This document shows positions 36,734 through 47,335 of a DNA stretch of 64,000 nucleotides, in pieces; position 1 is the first letter of the stretch; the number at the start of each line of letters is the position of its first letter. The position numbers and the translations under genes are program-made. The notes below the pieces were generated by a model. That model made no database searches, had not been told where the DNA came from, and saw nothing but the letters and a program-made list of their open reading frames with translations. Source of the DNA: Gerris lacustris (taxonomy: Eukaryota; Arthropoda; Insecta; Hemiptera; Gerridae); assembly GCA_951217055.1 (NCBI GenBank), contig OX578277.1, positions 65,256,388 to 65,320,387 of the forward strand. Reading direction: 5' to 3'.

Positions 36734-37345
36734 CGAGCGTACCGAAGGTAACGGAAGCTGTGTGATCATTCTGAATAAAAGTAGGGGAAAAAAATTAAAT
36801 AAATTAGACATTAAAATTTTTTAAAAGCAAAACTTTATTCAAGAATGTTTTTGAAAAGTTGTTTTTGATTTTTACATAAATAAAATTATCAATTTAGCAA
36901 TATGTAATGTGCGCAGACGGTTGGAATTAATATGGGATCACCTGTGGGCTACTTTCGACAAACCATCTTAAAATATCTTATATCTAAATATCTTAAAAAT
37001 CAGACAACTGCTTTTAATGATATAGGTGTTACTATGTGTATGTTTGTGCGTAAGTAGAAGATAAACCATTAGGCGCAGAAGGTTAAAACTAATATGGGAC
37101 CAACAATGGGCTCATTTTGACCTACCATCCAATTCTTATTCATATTGGGCGAATAGTTTCTTAAGATATGTTGGTTCTCAAAATTGATGAACGACAAACA
37201 AAACCCAAAAATGAAACCAATAATGTTCTTCCCTGGTCCCTGATGTATGAAACGGATTCCTGTCCAGGAGTTTGTGAAATCGGAGTCATAAAAAATATTC
37301 GTTCTCCAGAACGATCACACAGCTTTCGTTGTCTTTGGTAAGCTC
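36734..37345 (+). mobile_element. family B copy B4, flanked by a 40-bp imperfect inverted repeat
   Basis: Plus-strand family B modules run from about 36887 (ATCAATTTAGCAAT) through CGCAGACGGTTGGAATTAAT, GACCAACAATGGGC and GATTCCTGTCC to the 3' end. The last 39-40 bp (37307-37345) are repeated inverted at 36734-36773, with about 34 of 40 positions matching. Either B4 is a DNA element with terminal inverted repeats, or the left 40 bp is a separate tiny inverted fragment. No target duplication seen. Confidence 0.65.
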
Positions 37346-40300
37346 GAAAGTAAAAGAACACCTTTATGCAATTTCTATCAACATTGTAAAAAAAGATATG
37401 GACTTATGATTGTAAATTTTAAATTTAACATATTGTTAATTTAATGAATATAAAAATCGCTTGTACATGAAACATCTTGTGCGTTTTTTTTTGTTTCAAA
37501 GTATTCATGCAACAATAAATTAAATTAATTGATTTTTGTACTCATTCAGACGACTAGATTGTTTCCAGTCCTAAAAACGTGGGTGGGGGGCTGTATAGAG
37601 TGGGTCTTTTAAAAGGTAGAATAATTCACAGGATTGAAGTTTTCAGAGCTTGGAAAAGTAAAGTAAAATATAATGGAGGAGGCGAAGAAAGGATAAAGGA
37701 GGTACTAAAAATGTTTCTTGAAGGAGTTATCCAAAGAGATTTGAAAGAAAAGAGAGAGTAATTTTGAGTTTTCTTAAAGCAAGGGGTATTTAAAGTTTAG
37801 AGAAGGATGATTGCTCTGAAGAAAGTAGAGGGAGAGCTTGGTCCTATTGTAAACTTGTTGTTGTCAAGGTGGCAGGGCTGGCAAGCAGTAATCTTACTAA
37901 TGGCCAGGTACTGAGGCTTCCCTCCTTCATCTAACGATTAACTTGTACAAGCCTATACATTTTCCTTGTGTACTTTTCTTAGCTACAAGGAATCCCTGTA
38001 GTAGAACGAGCAAGAAGAAATCAAAAGCATTGAATCGGATAAAAAACTTAAGCTCTTTCTACTTCAGATAGTATTTTGTTCTGGGAGATTTTACTAATCT
38101 ACCAAGACTTGATTAATGTTGAATAAGATCAATAAACTTTACCTAACTAAAATATTTAACAGCAATATAAACAAACAATAAAGTATATACTATATTTCAA
38201 GCTTATAAACGTTTAAGTTTGGAAATTAGCTATAAAGGTTTAAAGACAAATAATTAAGCATAATTAATTTGGATCTTGTGTTTGAACGTTATTAAATTTG
38301 TATTTATTTTAGAGAACATGTAAATATTGAACCGAAATCAGATATTAAGTGTATAATAAAATTGGATGCGAGTGGTATTGAACAAATGTTTTTAAATTGA
38401 TTTAACTTTACAGATTTCAGTGGTGACAACGAATCTCTTTAAATTATATCAAATCCTAAAAAAGATGCTGGGTTATTATAAATATTTGAGAGTTCTCGTG
38501 GTTTAGCGATTTCTTTAATTGTTATCAACAAATCTCTAACTTTAATTGTTGCAACTAAAATTAATAAAAAGAAATAGATTGCATTGAAATCTGTGTCTAT
38601 TTAACTGTGTTGCCATTGCTATGAAAAGGAAAAAATAAATCTTAATAAAAAGTTAAGAATATTACAAAATGAATCAGGGAGTCATACAAATACCATAACC
38701 TTAGGGGAAAGTTCATTGGTTACGGGTAAAAAAGAGTTAGAATACACTTGGAGAAAAGCATACTCTTAGTCCAAACAGAGATAAATCGTGAATTCGACAA
38801 CTAGAAGAACCCTTACTTGGATGCTGGAAGTCTCCCTTCTTGCAGGACTCACCCTTCCGCTTGCCTTAGACACATTTTGCATTCAAAACATCACCCAGTC
38901 CTGCCCAACCCCTACGGCCCCCTTATGGACGAATACACAAAAACAATATATCAAAAACGAATGCTGTACCAAGGACAAAATAATAAAAATAAGATGGTAC
39001 GATCCTTGTTTTTATAAAGATGGTAAAAAAAAACGAAATTTAAGACAAGAATGCCAGCGTACTAGTAATTTTCGGAGAAATGTTTAACAAAAAACTTTCA
39101 AACATAATTTAAAAAATTAAGAATCGACTGCAAAGACGCAATCAATAATAGTTTTGTTTTTTTTTAAGTTTTATTTTTCTTAAAATAAAAAATATTTTAT
39201 TAATATACGAGGGTTTTTTTCCATAAATAATTGGAAAAATATTGGTTTGCATATTATATATTATTTTATTAAAATTGCTAAACAACTAAGAAGGTGGCTT
39301 AAATTGTGCTTCTGATGCGCTTTCTTATATTCCGTAATGTCAGGGAGTAAACATTTATTAAGTTAGTCAAACTATATCTGTTTGAATAATTAAGCTGTTG
39401 GTAATAATTAGTGGTTAACTGATAGTTAAAATATTTTGTTTTGCGACAGTTAACTAATTTCATTTTATTGTAATGCTTTATACTTTATAAGATACAGAAG
39501 AATAATTAGAATAAATAAATTAACATTTTTATTTTGGATTTTCATTATACGATTCCTAACTGTCAAGGTATCCTTATACTGTTATTTTTTTTATTAAAAT
39601 GGATTGTGAAGTTTGTTATATTTCACTTGGGGTGGACTAAAATACTTTTTATTAGTATTCATGGATCATCAGACCACGTTATCCGACAAGGCTTTTTTCC
39701 TCTAGATTTTTTAGTATTTTGCGGTAGCTGTTATCCTCTCCCCAGAAAAAGGGTTCTTTTTTCTAACTAAAAAAATGTATACAAACTCTCAAACTCAGCA
39801 GGGACGGATGGAGCTTTTAATTTGGCCGGTAGAAGGGGGTGAAGGTAGTCGGGGGATCTGTGGCCGAACAGAAGTCCGCGAAGCAAACCGTTTAATGTTT
39901 GATGAACGCTGAATATTTAAATATTTTCAGGGCGGGCCAGGAGAGGTGAGGAAGCACGGAGAACTGTTAAATAATAGAAAAGACCAAGGCAAGAATTAAA
40001 ATTGTATCCCTCCGATTGGAAAGTTTCAAGTGTGAAAAGGGATCTCTCGGTCTGGCTAGGGTTAATTACTTATTGAAGGACCAGTGAATAATGGAAGAGA
40101 GCAGTATGAGGGGAGTTGCTGGACGACTAAGTAGCTAGTGGACTTGGAGCTTCTTTTCTCCCTGCCAGGGGACACTACTTTTCTCTGGAGAGGCAAACTC
40201 TTAAAAACCTTCTAAAACTCACAAAAAGAACGAGTTGCTGCACCTTTAGTTACAAACGAGAAAATATATACGCTACCAATAACAAATATTCCAAACGTTT

Positions 40301-40892
40301 CTTAGAACAAAGTAGATCAATACTCAATACAATATTGTGTAAACCAAAAGAGATTATCCCGTCATAGCTAACTTTGTATAAAATCGAACAAAATATATTA
40401 ATACGTTTTCTTGTTGTCCCTATTTAATCACTACCAATATGTTGGGTCAATTAGGGTGTATTAAAATACGAAGATCACTGCATAAAGGCTATATTTCGCC
40501 CCCCTCTGGAGCATAATCATGCCTACAACATCATAAGAACCTTTATAACACTTGACATAATTTTTTTTATATATAAATAGTATAAATATAACTTCATTTA
40601 CATCATTAGAACATGGAAATAATAAAAATTAGAATTTAAGTCTTACCCAATCATAAAGAAGATTGTTTCACATTATATTATATTATAACATTACCTTACA
40701 TTTTCTAGTCATTGATCATATTAAACTATTAAATTTAATTAAGCTTTATTTCAACTCAAACTCCCGCCAAAATTACCCGCTCTTCCAACATATTAATTCC
40801 TAAATATCAAATAAAAATTACAAACGATATTTCCTGCCTTTTATTCAATTATAAAACTTCATATATAAGAATAATAAAATCTAAATAATATA
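37346..40892. other. non-coding spacer
   Basis: At 38788-39087 two overlapping plus-strand frames (99 and 66 codons) are open with moderate composition, but I recognise neither. A GC-richer block lies at about 39790-40200. A GGAGCATAATCATG word near 40507 echoes the GGGGCATAATCAT word of the hairpin at 40893. Confidence 0.45.
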
Positions 40893-40927
40893 TTATGCCC
40901 CTCCTCATATGCCCCGGAGGGGCATAA
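40893..40927. repeat. perfect 12-bp-arm hairpin
   Basis: TTATGCCCCTCC (40893-40904) and GGAGGGGCATAA (40916-40927) are exact complements around an 11-nt loop that holds another GCCCC. It is strikingly GC-rich against its AT-rich flanks. Confidence 0.9.
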
Positions 40928-41544
40928 TCATCCCTCTATATATCAAATCATAGATTAGATATATTTTATGGTAATTAAACTCTTAAATAAATTAATACTA
41001 CAAAGATGTTTAAATCGTGGTGGAATATCTGTAATTATTTTTCGAAGAAAAAACGTAAAAAAATGTTTTGAAATTGCTTTATGGTTGCAATCTAAGAGGT
41101 AATTCAGAGAAGCATCTCCAAGGAAGCTGGGCAAACCCCTAAAGTCTCTACCAAGTTTTCCCCATGGGAATGCACCATTCCCCGTCCCTCCACATGAGAC
41201 TCCTAACTCAATCCCACTGCCAATAAGTGCTCAATTATACCAGAGGCCTTCCTTTCTCCGGGGACCATTGTCTCCAGCTCAGGAGTTTGCCCCTCCTATC
41301 TTATCCCTACTTTTTCAGCGGAGTCGCCGTAGACAAACATTGAAACTCGAAGAGATACGGTTTCTTTTTAGTGTTTTGCTAAAATCGATTTCGACTTAAA
41401 CTTTAAAAACGGTTATATTTTAACATTTGTATCTTGAAAAGTACTTAAAATGGTATTAAAACACACTTTTAAGTAAAATAGAGAGTTTTCATAAGTTATA
41501 ATTGGATATTTTACTAAAAAAAAGGTGTAACAAAAACTCAACAA
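40928..41544. other. non-coding spacer
   Basis: A GC-richer block lies at about 41100-41340. No gene supported. Confidence 0.5.
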
Positions 41545-41740
41545 TATTGTCACTGCAATTTCATATTGATTATTAACTAACGTACATTGTACATCGGTAT
41601 CTAGTACATTTTGATGTGCTAGAAACTGATAATACATTTGATGTCAATAATTATGAATTACTACGCACAGGTAAAAAAAAATAGGGAATTAGATTTTTTA
41701 GAAAACTTGGAAATTCAAAGAGCAAATAAATACTTTACAC
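41545..41740 (+). pseudogene. retroelement coding fragment, Penelope/GIY-YIG-tail-like, plus strand
   Basis: The plus strand reads VHRYLVHFDVLETDNTFDVN, then NYELLRTGKK, a frameshift at the A9 run, and then DFLENLEIQRANKY. The same protein segment is read on the minus strand at 43582-43886. The plan H..LETDNTFD...YELLHTG.KNR.L.FLENLEI resembles the extreme C-terminus that follows the GIY-YIG nuclease of Penelope-like retroelements. This is pattern memory only; the catalytic GIY and YIG motifs are not present here. Confidence 0.4.
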
Positions 41741-41871
41741 GCACCTAATTATTCATAGCTAATTCAAAACTATGTTTAAGGTTTAAAAATGTATTAATAA
41801 TTGACTGAAAATAATAAATAGTTACATGCAAAATCGCTCTGAAGAAGGAAATATTTTTACATCTCCGAATT

Positions 41872-42045
41872 CAAAAATTCCTAGACAGAAATCAATAAAC
41901 ATATTTGGTCCCGTGTCTGCCTGTCGTCTGTATATCTGAAAAACAACTCGTTAGGTCATAATTAGCCCATTGTTGGTCCCATATAAGTTTCAACTTTCTG
42001 CGCCTAATGTGTTATTTTTTACATACGCACAGACATACATATATT
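41872..42045 (-). repeat. family B fragment, copy B6
   Basis: Minus-strand match to the 3' half of family B: AAAAATTCCTAGACAGAAAT, GTCTGCCTGTCGTCTG, GGTCATAATTAGCCCATTG, then the GCGCCTAATGTG and TACGCACAGACATACAT words. It is truncated at both ends and directly abuts family C copy C2. Confidence 0.75.
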
Positions 42046-42050
42046 AACCG

Positions 42051-42183
42051 CCCATTATGGCGGACAATGTGATTTTCATGATCCTGAGTACAAAATTAGT
42101 AGTAGACCGAAAATCAAGTTAATGATAGTTTGTCACTTGATAAATTAGTTATTCATATATTACTCCAAATCAAAGTGGCCACC
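42051..42183. repeat. family C repeat, copy C2 (module B inverted, then module A)
   Basis: Inverted module B (42051-42120: CCCATTATGGCGGACAATG ... AAATCAAGTT) is followed by module A in direct orientation (42128-42183: GTTTGTCACTTGATAAATTA ... GTGGCCACC). Relative to C1, B has been flipped and moved to the other side of A. Confidence 0.75.
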
Positions 42184-42917
42184 TATATAGGCAATAATGG
42201 TTGACTGTATAAGAATAAAATCATTTAAGTAAGTCTTGTCACACACTTTTAAAGATTTAAAAGTACAAATCTGATTGGTAAGCAATTTGGATGGTTTGTC
42301 AAAATTAGAAGCATTAAATATTGCTTTTCATTCATGTAAAAAAACAAAACAAATAAATAGAAATTTCTTAAAAAAAAGGGGGAAAATTATATAAATTATA
42401 CAATAATCGATCTGAAAAGTAACTTTAAAGTATGCTACAGGACGCGAGGAAGCTGTGCCACATTAATTGGCGTACCATTTTTAAATAGTTTTTTTTTTTC
42501 AAAAATATTAAAGGGCTCAAATTTGATTGAGATTTAAAATATTGTCACCACAATTTTATATTGATTATTAACAAAAGCGTTTCGACATTTTATATCATAG
42601 TTAGAGTAAAGATTCTACTAGATACATATTTACTTATAAACTTTTATGACTTAAAATAACAGTACTAAATAGGGGTAGACTAGGGCTATAGGAGGATTAA
42701 GGAACCAAAAGTAAGGGATAAAGGATTAGCTATAACATTATTTAATAAACTGCTTGAAGCTGAACAATGATTTCTAAATTAATATACCCTACAATATTAA
42801 TAAGTATACAATATAAATAAGTATACAATATTAATAAGTAATAAGTTTTACAAAATTATTTTTCATAAGTTTTACGAGGGCAGAGTTATTAAGGTTATAT
42901 CTTTCATTAAAACATTC
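42184..42917. other. non-coding, with a partial second copy of the 41.5-kb fragment
   Basis: At 42541-42580 ATTGTCACCACAATTTTATA-TTGATTATTAAC repeats the start of the 41547 block, so the plus-strand retroelement relic is itself partly duplicated. A short tandem of TAATAAGTATACAATAT lies at about 42796-42838. Confidence 0.55.
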
Positions 42918-43121
42918 TATATTTGGTGCGGAGATTGTGGGGTCTTAAGGAATGTATGTATTAATAAAGAAAAATCTCTATTTCATGTTGTCCAATTTAG
43001 CTATATTTCGACTCCCATTTGAGTCATTTTCAAGCATCTACAACAAAATACAAACTTATCACAAACTAATCAAACCCCTCATTTTATTTGTTACTTGTAG
43101 TTCATTAATAACAAATAAGAC
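42918..43121 (+). repeat. long inverted repeat, left arm (retroelement 3' end, plus strand)
   Basis: Reverse complement of 43494-43680 at high identity. The common segment holds GGTGCGGAGATTG, GTCTTAAG..ATGTATGTAT, CATGTTGTCCAATTTAGC, then the stem-loop motif and CTACAACAAAATACAAAC. It includes the last codons of the frame seen on the minus strand at 43582. Confidence 0.85.
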
Positions 43122-43493
43122 AAGATAGTAAAAATTAAATAGTATTATTACTATTTAATTTGTTATGTGATGTGTTACTGGAGGTCATGTTAAGTTTTAG
43201 TTTAATGGGAATATTGAAACTGGTAGAATTACTTTTAAATAAAATTATGGAAACAATGTGAATGTAAGTAAGATATAGTACAGCATGTTTCTGTTTATTT
43301 CAATTGTAAGAAAATTTCCAAATCTGGCCAAAATGTGTAACTGTGTTCTAGGTGGGGTTTAGATTTAACCAGATTTGACAGTAAGTGTGGAAGCACTGAA
43401 ATAAAATAGTACTTATAATGATTTGTAGAGGTATGACTATTCTGGTTATAACCATGAATTAAGATCAATGTATAGGTAAGAAGGTTTTAATTA
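43122..43493. other. spacer between long inverted repeat arms
   Basis: 372 bp of AT-rich sequence with no frame or recognisable repeat. A transcript across both arms would fold into a hairpin with a ~190-bp stem and this loop. Confidence 0.6.
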
Positions 43494-43680
43494 GTCTTAT
43501 TTGTTATTAATGAACTGCAAGTAACAAATAAAATGAGGGGTTTGATTAGTTTGTATTTTGTTGTAGATGCTTGAAAATGACTCAAATGGGAGTCGAAATA
43601 TAGCTAAATTGGACAACATGAAATTTTTCTTTATTAATACATACATCCCTTAAGACCCGCAATCTCCGCACCATAGAATT
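43494..43680 (-). repeat. long inverted repeat, right arm
   Basis: Mirror of the left arm. Together the arms mean that two copies of the same element 3' region face each other (tail to tail). Confidence 0.85.
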
Positions 43681-43886
43681 TATAGGGATCACATTCATTA
43701 ACATTCTATATTTGTGTCTTGGATAGCTCTTTAAGTTTTCTAAAAAGTTCAATACCCTATTCTTTTGACCTGTGTGTAGTAATTTATAATCATTGATATC
43801 AAATGTATTATCAGTTTCTAGCACATCGAAATGTACTAGAAACCGATGTACAATGTACGTTTGTTAATAATATCAATATAAAATGA
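43582..43886 (-). pseudogene. retroelement C-terminal fragment, Penelope/GIY-YIG-tail-like, minus strand
   Basis: Read from about 43886: TYIVHRFLVHFDVLETDN, TFDINDYKLLHTGQKNRVLN, FLENLKSYPRHKYR, then a less conserved tail ending YISTPI and a stop at 43582. It matches the plus-strand fragment at 41545-41740. It is 5'-truncated: no nuclease or RT motif lies upstream. It ends inside the inverted-repeat arm, so the stem-loop motif on the opposite strand overlaps its 3' end. Assignment to Penelope-like elements rests on the general appearance of the C-terminus and is tentative; another endonuclease-bearing retroelement is possible. Confidence 0.42.
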
Positions 43887-44963
43887 CGGTTAACCTTTCT
43901 AGTCATTAAAAGAGCACTTAAGAAATTAAGTGTTAGATAAAACATCTAAACATTACTCTAACGAAAATCTTCTTTACTTATTATAAATTAACGGAAGTAC
44001 TTTTTCTTGCGAGAGAGTAGATTCTTTGACAGAGACAAAAGAAGACAATTGTCTGGGCAGAGCAACAGGAGTAACTGCAAGGTTTGTTGAAGGAAATAGA
44101 GGCATTACAAATAAGAGGAGAAGGGAAGATATCGTCTAACAAGCACCTCTTCCCTCTTCCCGCCCTTCTTTTTTTTTTAACCAAACGTTGTTCCCGGTCT
44201 TTTATCCTTTTGGCGGCGTTTTTTCCCTCTTCTGTATACGAACCCGGAGCTATTACCAACATCAAGAGGTGTTAATACACCAGCCGGATCTCAACACCCT
44301 AGCAAACCAGACCAGATTTTTTTTTCCTTTCATTTTTAGCATCTCTCACTTGCATAATTAAAGCTAAGTTTACAAATTAGAGGGTTCACGAAGGTCGGAA
44401 AGGGGGAAAAAATGAGACGAGAAAGAGGTAAATAAAAAGTCTTTTGTGTTTAACTCACAATGGAATCCTTGATTCTAGCTTTCTTTACTCCCCCTTTATT
44501 GTAAATTCGATTTTTACTTGCAGATCCCCGAGATTCAGTTTTTTCTCTTCGAATGTCTTAAAAAGAATATTACTATTAAATGTAACAATATAAAATTAAA
44601 GTGAGTGCTAGTTCTGAAAACTAAACAAATATGTAAGCAATTCCTGCTTGACAATAATTTATTTTAGTTAAGTAATTTTTTAAAATAACACATTTTTTAT
44701 GCCATATTTAACAATTCTCTAAATTCCAGAGTGACCAATGTATATACTTTATAGTTTAAAGTAGGGATTTGAATTTTGCACTTAACCTTATAAAAATTGT
44801 TGTGGAAAGAATTCGCAAGGCGCAATGGCGAATACGTTAATTCTAATTTAAATGCACTACTATGTCATTCTTGTGCATTTTCATTATCCAAATTTTAATC
44901 TAAACGTATGAGATTCATACGTCAATTTATTCAAATATAATTATGTATGAGATTCATACAAAA
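43887..44963. other. non-coding spacer
   Basis: A purine/pyrimidine-skewed GC-richer block lies at 43990-44340, open in several frames on both strands, with no domain. Confidence 0.5.
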
Positions 44964-45494
44964 TCTCTATATATAAACTTCAAATACCACTCACTCACTC
45001 ACTGACACATAACGATATCTCTGAAACTATTGTACCTATGACCATGAAATTTTAGAAATGTTCTTGTTTTAAAACAAGAATATTTTGATCTTAGGTATCT
45101 CAGGTTACAAATATTTTTACAATCTGCCATCTTGATTCTAGATAGCGGCCATTTTTATATACACAATTCGATTTGTCGATATCTCCGGAAATAATAGCAC
45201 TAGAACCTTGACATTTAGAAGGTAGCTACCTTTTGGGACATAAAAAACTTATATTATAGGCTAGGTATGGGAGCTTATATGGAGGTAATCTTAAAGGAAT
45301 AACACAAACTGTGTCTTAGAAGACACGTAAAGTAATTAGAAGGTAAAAAGTATTATAAGGGAAGTTATGATTATTTTAATGGATATAATAATTACGTTTT
45401 ATTTTTTTGTTTTTTTTGTTGTTTTTTTTTAACATAAAATTACATTAAAATCCCCTGTAAAACACTCCATTGCGAAGCACGGGTATCGAGCTAG
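44964..45494 (+). mobile_element. short non-autonomous Helitron
   Basis: The 5' end is TCTCTATATATAAAC after host A (44963). The 3' end is a weak hairpin (CCATTGCGAAGCACGG, 45467-45482), 8 nt, then CTAG (45491-45494) before host T (45495). The terminal region CGAAGCACGGGTA and the spacing are the same as in the 30.6-kb element, so the two share a 3' family. An internal (CTCA)-type run, ACTCACTCACTCACTGACAC, lies near the 5' end. 531 bp, no coding capacity. Confidence 0.85.
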
Positions 45495-46959
45495 TAATAA
45501 TAATAAAATGAAATAAATAACTAATAAGTTAACTCTGCAGTATGCAATTATATTTGAAGAAACCCTTGTGGCTTTCTTAGATTTAATAGAAGCATAATAT
45601 ATATTAACGTTTCTAAGATTTGAGCTTGTAAGAAGTTTTTGCTGTTAGATCCAGCGATGACTTTACAATTCTATAACATTAATATAAACATAAAATAAAA
45701 AAATGAAACATCTAGCCCAAATGTAGGGTAGCAATTGAAAATAAGGGTATAACCGATGAAAACTCTTCTTATGCCCCAGTGTATCATGTTTTCGATAAAG
45801 AATTTTTTTAGATGTGGGTCTGAGATGTTTACCAATATCTGGCCTATAAAACCCTCCCCTGAAGCGTAGGCTCCTTAGCTCAAATAAATCCTTCCGAGAA
45901 TATAGCCATATTTGTCGCACCCCCGGAACACATTACCAAGGACGCCCTTCACATAAAAGAAAAGACTAGGAGGGCTAAGCTCCTAGAGGGAGATAGCGAT
46001 CTCCTTAAACTGACCGATACACAACGAGTTTAGCATCCAGCCGGAGTAAGGATAAAGATAGTAATTTGCTTTGGTTTGTAGACCCCAGAGTAGGATGGAC
46101 AACAAGGAGACCCTCTATCATAACTCAGGACCAACTGGAGGCCATCTTAAGGGTTATCTTCCCCCTAAAACTCCTTCTGTGTGATTTTATTGGAAAAATT
46201 TGCCAAACCGGAATGAAATAATACTGTCCCTCTCCTCCTACTCTCTGTCCTACTATCTTCCCCTAAAGAAATGGAGCTTTTAAAGATTCCAGTCTCGTTT
46301 TATCGCTCTAAATCATTGTTCTGGACAAATTCTTTTATTTCATTTTGCTTCCTCTTCTTTAAGTGGACAGTGTTAAAAGAAGTAGTTATAAAGCAACAGC
46401 AACTGTTTTTTGTTGGTCAGCAAATTAAAAAAAATAGTTAAAGGATTATATAAATGAACTTAATGAACCCAACATTTAATAGGGACAACAACCTTTCATC
46501 ATAACACCTCGGCTTTTTCAAACAACTTTTGTATGTTGTCAACTTCAATTATTTTTTTTTTATTTTTTTGTCGAAAATTATTAGACAAGCTAGGAGAATA
46601 AATCCAGCTGGATAAATGGACCATAGCTGTTAGGTTAATTTTTTTTTATTAGGTTTTAGGTTCTTCTTTATGTTTAAAAGCTAATAATACTACAATAGTA
46701 AATTACTCGACTTGACAATGCAGGAGTATATTTTTTATAAATTTACTTTGTATTTCTTACGCTAGGATTAACTCTAAGTTTAATAAAACAAAATTAGAAA
46801 GTTTTTATATTCGATAAAAACTGTCATTAGATATTGCGTCAAGCGATGTAATAATGAACCATATAACAAGTGGTGTGTTACTTCGGCAAGGAAAGTTTCT
46901 CAGAGATATTTCCATCATTGGCAGCCATTATTCACCTCCACCCTACCCGTGGGGTTGAG
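45495..46959. other. non-coding spacer
   Basis: A GC-richer block lies at 45850-46270. No gene supported. Confidence 0.5.
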
Positions 46960-47335
46960 GAGGGAGGTTGCCAATAATCCTTCAAGGGCGGGCCGCGTAA
47001 TATCCCGGCCAAGTTGCAGCCCTCCCGATGCGCGACAAGTGGCGGTAATGAGGACTCATTAGCCGTCAGTGGGGTGAGGAGGTTGCAGTGACGTCACATT
47101 CACTGAGGCTGTGCAACCGAGGCTTCCACCACCTGGTAAGAGATTTTCCGAGCTACAGATGAAGAGAGAGAGAAAATATCTAAAGCACTGCTGCTCCTTA
47201 TAGTATATGAGAGAGTAAGAAGATAAGCGTAGGAGATAATGCCTTTGCTGCCATTATGGCTTGGAAACCCACGGCTAATGGGCCACCCAAAACTTAATCT
47301 TAACTCTGGAAGGGCCTCCACCCCTCATCACAACC
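46960..47335. promoter_or_regulatory. GC-richer island with a CRE palindrome
   Basis: A perfect TGACGTCA lies at 47089-47096. The island also holds GGGCGGGCC, GGCGGTAATGAGG and CTCATTAGCC (homeodomain-like TAATGA/CATTAG words). The minus-strand 73-codon frame here has no recognisable domain. The regulatory role is inferred from composition and words only. Confidence 0.28.

Noticed and set aside
38788..39087. Two overlapping plus-strand frames (99 and 66 codons) with balanced composition, possible exon
   Set aside because: Neither peptide is recognisable. There is no polypyrimidine tract before a usable acceptor and no clear donor, and the frames overlap each other.
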